From an uncultured Bacilli bacterium (GTDB taxonomy: Bacteria > Bacillota_I > Bacilli_A > RF39 > UBA660), in assembly GCA_910580135.1 (NCBI GenBank), contig CAJTXC010000063.1, forward strand, positions 1 through 7,843: 7,843 nucleotides of DNA. Direction: 5' to 3'. Each line of letters begins with the position of its first letter. Position 1 is the first letter of the stretch. The notes beneath the pieces were generated by a model. The model was not told where the DNA came from, did not search any database, and saw only the letters and a list, made by a program, of their open reading frames with translations. The position numbers and the translations under genes are program-made. This document shows positions 6,600-7,843 of the stretch, piece after piece.

Positions 6600-7043
6600 T
6601 TATTTCTTACACCTTTCTATTAGTGGTTTTATTATTAATTTTTCCATTATAACATTCATTATGCTAATAAATATTGATACTATTACAGGAGAAAAGAATC
6701 CTGTTAAATAAAAATGTTTACCAAGTATTACGTTTACTAATAATAAAATAACAACGTTAATTACAAAATAAAATAGTCCAAGGGACATTCCAATTAATGG
6801 AAGTGAAATTGTAACTAAAAATGGTTTTACTGTTTTATTTAGTATGTATATTAAGATTGCTGCTATAAATCCATATAAAAAGTTTTCTACGTATAATGGT
6901 CTAAACAAGTTAGACGTAAGTAATAAAACAATAGCATAACCAAACATATAAATAAGCCATTCTAAAAACAAATTAAGTCTATATTCTATTTCCTCTTTAT
7001 TTGGTCTTTTTTTATTATTATCATCTACTATTATTACTTTCAT
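6600..7043 (-). CDS. YvlD-like four-TM membrane protein (phage holin family 4 superfamily)
   Basis: A 147-residue integral membrane protein of the Phage_holin_4_2/YvlD family. Despite the family name, members are mostly chromosomal and their function is unsettled. It has a short charged N-terminus (DDNNKKRPNKEE), then hydrophobic segments at about 25-44, 52-68, 84-107 and 113-133, and a basic tail. The family core is recognisable as NKTVKPFLVTISLPLIG (69-85) followed by LGLFYFVIN (88-96). I start it at 7043. The 20 in-frame codons upstream would overlap the promoter, and a GGTGAT sits 3 nt before this ATG at the predicted 5' end of the mRNA. It heads the operon with lgt and trxB. B. subtilis yvlD also lies in the uvrA-hprK-lgt region, as I recall, so the position looks ancestral rather than phage-derived. 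Confidence 0.85.
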   Translation of the reverse strand: MKVIIVDDNNKKRPNKEEIEYRLNLFLEWLIYMFGYAIVLLLTSNLFRPLYVENFLYGFIAAILIYILNKTVKPFLVTISLPLIGMSLGLFYFVINVVILLLVNVILGKHFYLTGFFSPVIVSIFISIMNVIMEKLIIKPLIERCKK

Positions 7044-7058
7044 ATTATCACCAAAATA

Positions 7059-7087
7059 ATTATAACATAACAGGGCTTTTTTATAAA
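7059..7087 (-). promoter_or_regulatory. extended -10 promoter of the yvlD-lgt-trxB operon
   Basis: TTTATA (7087-7082), a 17-nt spacer, and TGTTATAAT with a perfect TATAAT at 7064-7059. Only 15 nt separate the -10 from the ATG. The predicted leader is 8-9 nt, beginning with the GGTGAT ribosome site, so the mRNA is nearly leaderless. Confidence 0.8.
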
Positions 7088-7101
7088 AACTTTTTTCCGT
7101 C

Positions 7102-7125
7102 AAAAAAAGACCATCTAGTGGTCTT
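7102..7125 (-). terminator. intrinsic terminator of the ArpU-family gene
   Basis: A 7-bp stem, AAGACCA/TGGTCTT (7125-7119 with 7113-7107), and a 5-nt loop. The run of Ts on the minus strand reaches 7102. The 5' arm begins within the gene's stop codon (7126-7124). It separates this gene from the yvlD operon promoter at once downstream. Confidence 0.88.
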
Positions 7126-7543
7126 AGTTCTCTTCTAACTCTTCTACTCCCAAAGAGTAAGCAAATCTTATTAAAGTTTCTTTTTTCTTTATATAGTAAT
7201 ATCCCAAAGAAAATCCAAGATTATTAGCAATATATCTATCATCATAGTTATTTTCCTTATCAAGGTAAGTCCAGTATATTATTTTTCTTTCTTCGGTAGT
7301 TAATTTATTAAACGAAAACCTTACGTAATTAATGAATTCAATTCTTTGTTTTTTCTCTTCTTCATCTACTTTTACATATGTATTATCTTGGTTATTAGGA
7401 TCTAATTTTTGTAATAAAAAATCTTCTGATATATCCGAAGTAGAGCTGTTATCTACCGATAAACTATAATAAACATATTTAGATATTATTTGCTCTACGT
7501 TTTTCTTTGTTTTTGTCCATGAAACATTTATAGGTTGTACCAT
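7124..7543 (-). CDS. ArpU-family (phage-type) transcriptional regulator
   Basis: A 139-residue soluble, acidic protein. The C-terminal part has the ArpU/RinA-like look: a helical stretch with LTTEERKIIYWTYLD (81-95), then a sigma-region-4-like HTH from about 98 (YDDRYIANNLGFSLGYYYIKK) and ETLIRFAYSLGVEEL (122-136), close to the family's YYRxKKEALxxFAxxLGI ending. The N-terminal TKTKKNVEQIISKY (10-23) fits the family's first helix. ArpU proteins regulate late or muramidase genes and are normally found in Gram-positive prophages. Here the gene stands alone between housekeeping genes with its own promoter and terminator. The start at 7543 has GGAG 9 nt upstream; longer in-frame starts to 7609 would cover the promoter. 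It could be a domesticated regulator or the last remnant of a prophage. The family call is by motif only. Confidence 0.78.
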   Translation of the reverse strand: MVQPINVSWTKTKKNVEQIISKYVYYSLSVDNSSTSDISEDFLLQKLDPNNQDNTYVKVDEEEKKQRIEFINYVRFSFNKLTTEERKIIYWTYLDKENNYDDRYIANNLGFSLGYYYIKKKETLIRFAYSLGVEELEEN

Positions 7544-7566
7544 AAATAACAGCTCCTTTCTAAATA

Positions 7567-7597
7567 ATTTTATCATTTTCAAAGTTAAAAATGTTAA
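7567..7597 (-). promoter_or_regulatory. extended -10 promoter of the ArpU-family gene
   Basis: TTAACA (7597-7592), a 19-nt spacer, and TGATAAAAT with the hexamer at 7572-7567. The spacer is long, but the TG extension compensates. The predicted leader is about 16 nt and contains AAAGGAG. The promoter lies between the uvrA terminator and the gene. Confidence 0.6.
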
Positions 7598-7620
7598 TAT
7601 GAAAATCATGAATAAATTAT

Positions 7621-7656
7621 AAAAAAATAAAGTAAAGATAATCTCTCTACTTTATT
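7621..7656 (-). terminator. intrinsic terminator of uvrA
   Basis: A 9-bp AT-rich stem, AATAAAGTA/TACTTTATT (7656-7648 with 7634-7626). A mismatch and three more possible pairs lie inside. It is followed by seven Ts (7627-7621) on the minus strand, partly shared with the stem. It begins 36 nt after the uvrA stop. The stem is GC-poor, so efficiency is uncertain. Confidence 0.7.
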
Positions 7657-7692
7657 ATTAGCCATTATTTTAAAAATTCCCCTAAATTTTAG

Positions 7693-7843
7693 TTATTTTA
7701 ATAATTTTTTCAAATATTGCCCTGTATAAGACGCTTCGCATTTAGCTACTTTTTCTGGAGTACCTTCGCAAACAATGGTTCCACCACCATCTCCACCTTC
7801 TGGTCCAAGATCAATTATGTGGTCTGCCACCTTTATAACATCA
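7693..7843 (-). CDS. uvrA: excinuclease ABC subunit A, UvrA, partial (last 49 residues)
   Basis: The C-terminal end of UvrA, the ATPase that finds bulky DNA lesions and loads UvrB in nucleotide excision repair. The rest lies beyond the right edge. Visible residues are HIIDLGPEGGDGGGTIV, immediately followed by CEGTPEKVA, then SYTGQYLKKLLK and a TAA stop. These match the strongly conserved UvrA tail (DLGPEGG-x-GG, GTPE, S-x-TG-x-YL). The segment includes the end of the second ABC ATPase domain. The gene is separated from its neighbour by a terminator. In Bacillota uvrA commonly lies near the hprK-lgt region, which fits this context. Confidence 0.97.
   Translation of the reverse strand, partial: DVIKVADHIIDLGPEGGDGGGTIVCEGTPEKVAKCEASYTGQYLKKLLK

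Noticed and set aside
7044..7103. 20-residue N-terminal extension of the YvlD-like protein
   Set aside because: It covers the -35/-10 promoter and reaches into the upstream terminator's T run.
6600..7543. Prophage remnant made of a 'holin' plus ArpU-family regulator
   Set aside because: The holin-family gene is of the chromosomal YvlD type, is operonic with lgt and sits where yvlD is found in relatives. No attachment repeats or other phage genes were seen, so the two genes are treated separately.
7544..7609. 22-residue hydrophobic N-terminal extension of the ArpU-family protein, resembling a signal or membrane helix
   Set aside because: It spans the promoter, and a good GGAG lies before the ATG at 7543; a membrane helix is also foreign to this family.
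7682..7692. CTAAATTTTAG palindrome just after the uvrA stop
   Set aside because: The palindrome leaves a one-base loop and has no T run after it, so it is not a credible terminator; the hairpin at 7621-7656 is better.
1..7843. CRISPR array, tRNA/rRNA genes, insertion sequence ends or riboswitch
   Set aside because: No spaced repeats, no tRNA or rRNA features, no terminal inverted repeats, and the gaps are too short for a riboswitch leader.

Overview
This 7.8-kb window is AT-rich (by eye about 70% A+T). Every recognisable gene lies on the minus strand, so it is read from right to left. The gene content points to a low-GC Bacillota: either Bacilli or a reduced, Mollicutes-like relative. This rests on whiA, soj/spo0J-type parAB, a YvlD-type membrane protein, a DUF951 protein, an ArpU-family regulator and strong Shine-Dalgarno sites. 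Tryptophan is coded by TGG and no gene needs TGA as a sense codon, so the standard bacterial code fits. The taxonomic placement is an inference.

From right to left there are five probable transcription units. (1) The last 49 codons of uvrA, followed by an intrinsic terminator. (2) A monocistronic ArpU-family (phage-type) regulator with its own promoter and terminator. (3) A yvlD-like membrane gene, lgt and trxB, packed with 1-nt or overlapping junctions and closed by a terminator. (4) whiA, with its own strong promoter but only a weak 3' hairpin. (5) parA, parB, a small MscS-family channel gene, a DUF951 zinc-motif protein and an AbgT-family transporter cut by the left edge, all overlapping or nearly touching. 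Intergenic space is minimal: the longest non-coding gap is 149 bases, and no gene-free stretch exceeds 300 bases.

Functionally the window holds DNA repair (UvrA), lipoprotein lipidation (Lgt), thiol redox (TrxB), the conserved DNA-binding regulator WhiA, chromosome segregation (ParA/ParB), osmotic release (MscS) and a transporter. It reads as a join between two blocks that are usually separate in Bacillota: the uvrA-yvlD-(hprK)-lgt-trxB-(rapZ-yvcK)-whiA neighbourhood and the origin-proximal parA-parB-mscS-DUF951 neighbourhood. hprK, rapZ and yvcK are absent from the places where they would be expected.

I see no clear new multi-gene defence or mobile system. The points most worth a second look are the isolated phage-type ArpU regulator, the fused and pruned synteny, a TrxB with a degenerate NADPH-phosphate motif, terminators built into gene ends, and a transporter coupled to the parAB operon.
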